Below, in pieces: positions 62,333 to 64,000 of a stretch of DNA of 64,000 nucleotides; within the stretch, counting starts at the first letter, position 1, and every line of letters starts with the position of its first letter. Position numbers and translations under genes: made by a program. This stretch comes from Spiroplasma endosymbiont of Panorpa germanica. GTDB taxonomy: Bacteria > Bacillota_I > Bacilli_A > Mycoplasmatales > Mycoplasmataceae. The notes under the pieces were generated by a model. That model was given only the letters and a program-made list of their open reading frames with translations, had not been told where the DNA came from and did not search any database. Location of the stretch: NCBI RefSeq assembly GCF_964019765.1, contig NZ_OZ026461.1, forward strand, positions 310,001 through 374,000, in the 5' to 3' direction.

Positions 62333-62945
62333 TTTAATAAAGTTTGATCAAAAAATTAAAATCCAAAATAATGTTAAAATTATTTCTGGAACTGATGAAG
62401 CAGGACGCGGGGCGATGGCGGGGCCTGTGGTTGTTGCTTCTGTAATCTTAAAAGATGATTATGAAAATTTGAAAATAAAAGATTCCAAGCTCTTGTCTAA
62501 AGCGCAAAGAGACAAACTCTTTGTTGAAATTATTCAAAATTCAGTTTGCTATGAAATTTGTGTGCTAGATAACCAAAGCGTAGATCTTCTCAATCCTAAA
62601 CAAGCAAGTCGTCAAGGAATGATTGAAACAATTAAAAATCTAAAAATTAAACCTGAACTAGCACTAGTGGATGCTGAAAAAATTTTAATTAATGATTTTG
62701 AAATCCTGCCCCTGATCAAAGGAGATTTTCTTAGTCAATCAATTGCAGCAGCTAGCATCCTAGCCAAAGTTAGTCGTGATAGAATTATGATGGACTACCA
62801 CCAACAGTATCCTTTATTTGAGTTTGATAAGCATAAAGGGTATTGTACAATTAGACACCAAGAGTTGGTTAAAAAACATGGAGTATTACCAATCCATCGA
62901 AAAACATACAAACCAATTAAACAAATATTGAAAGAGGTAAGTTAT
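62313..62945 (+). CDS. rnhB: Ribonuclease HII, reading in frame into the next gene
   Basis: RNase HII removes ribonucleotides from DNA. Catalytic residues are Asp28 and Glu29 in GTDEAGRGAMAGP, an Asp in ALVDAEKI and one in the C-terminal part; HKGYCTIRHQELVKKHG and PIHRKTYKPIKQ finish the typical domain by about residue 205. No stop codon then occurs: the frame continues through KEVSY straight into the ATG of the phosphohexomutase gene. I place the end at the base before that ATG, but the primary product may be a fusion. It overlaps the end of rbgA by 20 bases. Confidence 0.85.
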
Positions 62946-64000
62946 ATGAAATTTAACAAAGAAAACGAGATTTATAAATCTTGAGTAGAGAATAACTTCT
63001 TAGACCCAAAAATAAAAGTTGATTTATTGGCAGCAAGTGATGAAGAACTTTCGGCTGCTTTTGAATTAGAATTGGAATTTGGAACTGCGGGAATTAGAGG
63101 AATTTTAGGAGCAGGACCTGGTCGTTTCAACCAGTACACTGTTAAGAAAGTAACTATAAGTTATGCAAAGTTACTAATAAAAAAATATCCCAATGATTTA
63201 AATCGTGGAGTTGTAATTGGTCATGATAATCGTTATCAATCAGCAGAGTTTTCAAATTTAGTAGCTGAAATTTTAACAAGTTTTGGAATTAAGGCTTACT
63301 TGTTTGAAAACAATTCAATGAAACCAACTCCAGTTGTAAGTTTTGCTACCAAGCATTTAAATTGTATTGGAGGAATTGTAATTACTGCAAGTCATAATCC
63401 AGCTCAATATAATGGTTATAAAATTTATGATGAATTTGGTTGTCAATTAATGCCTGTGGACACAGATATCATTGCCAATGAAATGGAGGCTATTGAAAAC
63501 ATTATTGGTTGAACATACAAACCAAATAATAATCTCTTAGAAACTGTCGGGGAATCAACAATTGGAGCTTATGTAGAAATGGTTGCTAATTTGCAATTCT
63601 ATAAAAGATCGCCAAGAGATAATTTTAAAATAGTTTATTCAAATGTTAATGGAACTGGAATTGAATTTGCCCCTCCAATTTTGAAAAAATATGGTTATGA
63701 TGTAATTCAAGTCAAAGAACACGCTTTTGAAGACCCTTCATTTAAAAATGTTGGTAATCCAAATCCAGAATTTGAACCAGCTTGAGAATTTCCTATTAAG
63801 TATGCTGTTGAAAACAAAGCGGACCTAATCGTTATAAATGATCCCGATGCTGATCGAATCGGAATTGCTATTCCAGACCCAAAAAAACCTTCAGAATACA
63901 TTCGCCTAAGTGGTAATGAAACAGGAGCGCTTTTAATTAATTGAAAATTGAGCCAGCAGAAATTGAGTCAATCAATTCCTGAAAACCCGGCTTTATATTC
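62946..64000 (+). CDS. Phosphoglucomutase/phosphomannomutase, 3' end outside window
   Basis: It interconverts hexose 1- and 6-phosphates in the cytoplasm. Residues FGTAGIRGILGAGPGRFN open domain 1. The active Ser is in TASHNPAQYNGYK, and the magnesium loop is NDPDADRIGIA. GAGGT lies 8 bases before ATG 62946, so independent initiation is likely even though the ATG is in frame with rnhB with no stop between. At least five TGA codons encode Trp. About 350 residues are visible of an expected 550-570. Confidence 0.9.

Overview
The window is chromosomal DNA from a mollicute, most likely a Spiroplasma (the related Mesoplasma/Entomoplasma group is the alternative). The base composition is very AT-rich. 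TGA is read as tryptophan in nearly every gene (genetic code 4): conserved proteins such as AlaRS, LeuRS, TruA, TrmD and ribosomal protein L2 are intact only if TGA is translated. The lipoprotein signal peptides, the extended ribosomal proteins and the S5-L15 junction without L30 fit the same group. All CDS coordinates below use code 4, so many genes are longer than a standard-code ORF finder would report. I cannot name the species from sequence alone.

Layout. 1-4.5 kb: the tail of one RpiR-type regulator, a second RpiR-type regulator broken by an in-frame TAA, a lipoprotein, and a two-gene fructose-family PTS permease (EIIBC, then EIIA). 4.5-18.5 kb: housekeeping and membrane genes, namely leucyl aminopeptidase (minus strand), oligoendopeptidase F, a membrane-anchored J-domain protein, two adjacent peroxiredoxin-like genes and a Cof-type phosphatase (minus strand), a two-gene ABC system behind an 11-bp inverted repeat, alanyl-tRNA synthetase, a multi-spanning membrane protein and an ABC exporter. 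18.5-19.07 kb: a non-coding stretch that appears to encode a structured RNA of about 330 nt with its own promoter and terminator, followed by the S10 operon promoter.

19.07-35.4 kb: the S10-spc-alpha ribosomal superoperon in conserved order (rpsJ to rplQ, with secY, adk, map, infA, rpmJ and rpoA). It has notable protein extensions: L3 carries five perfect EAPVVE repeats, L29 is 637 residues long instead of about 65, and S5 has an N-terminal arm. 35.5-41.1 kb: a small membrane protein, the ECF transporter energy module (EcfA1, EcfA2, EcfT), truA and rplM-rpsI. 41.2-43.2 kb: a large lipoprotein.

43.3-52.9 kb holds the most unusual locus: five tightly packed same-strand genes encoding a giant SF1 (UPF1/Dna2-like) helicase, a 736-aa unknown protein, a 363-aa coiled-coil protein, a two-domain AAA+ protein with a ClpB-type C-terminal module, and a small radical-SAM activase-like protein. 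Overlaps and short gaps suggest one operon and one pathway. I propose it as an undescribed helicase/AAA+/radical-SAM system whose function is unknown.

53-64 kb: a degenerate glucose-EIIA-like protein with no good AUG start, tRNA-Ile(GAU), a MATE exporter, leucyl-tRNA synthetase, a GNAT acetyltransferase, rlmH, the rpsP-(KhpA-like)-rimM-trmD-rplS operon, rbgA, and rnhB running without a stop codon into a phosphoglucomutase/phosphomannomutase gene that is cut by the window end. No IS element, CRISPR array, rRNA or replication origin was recognised.
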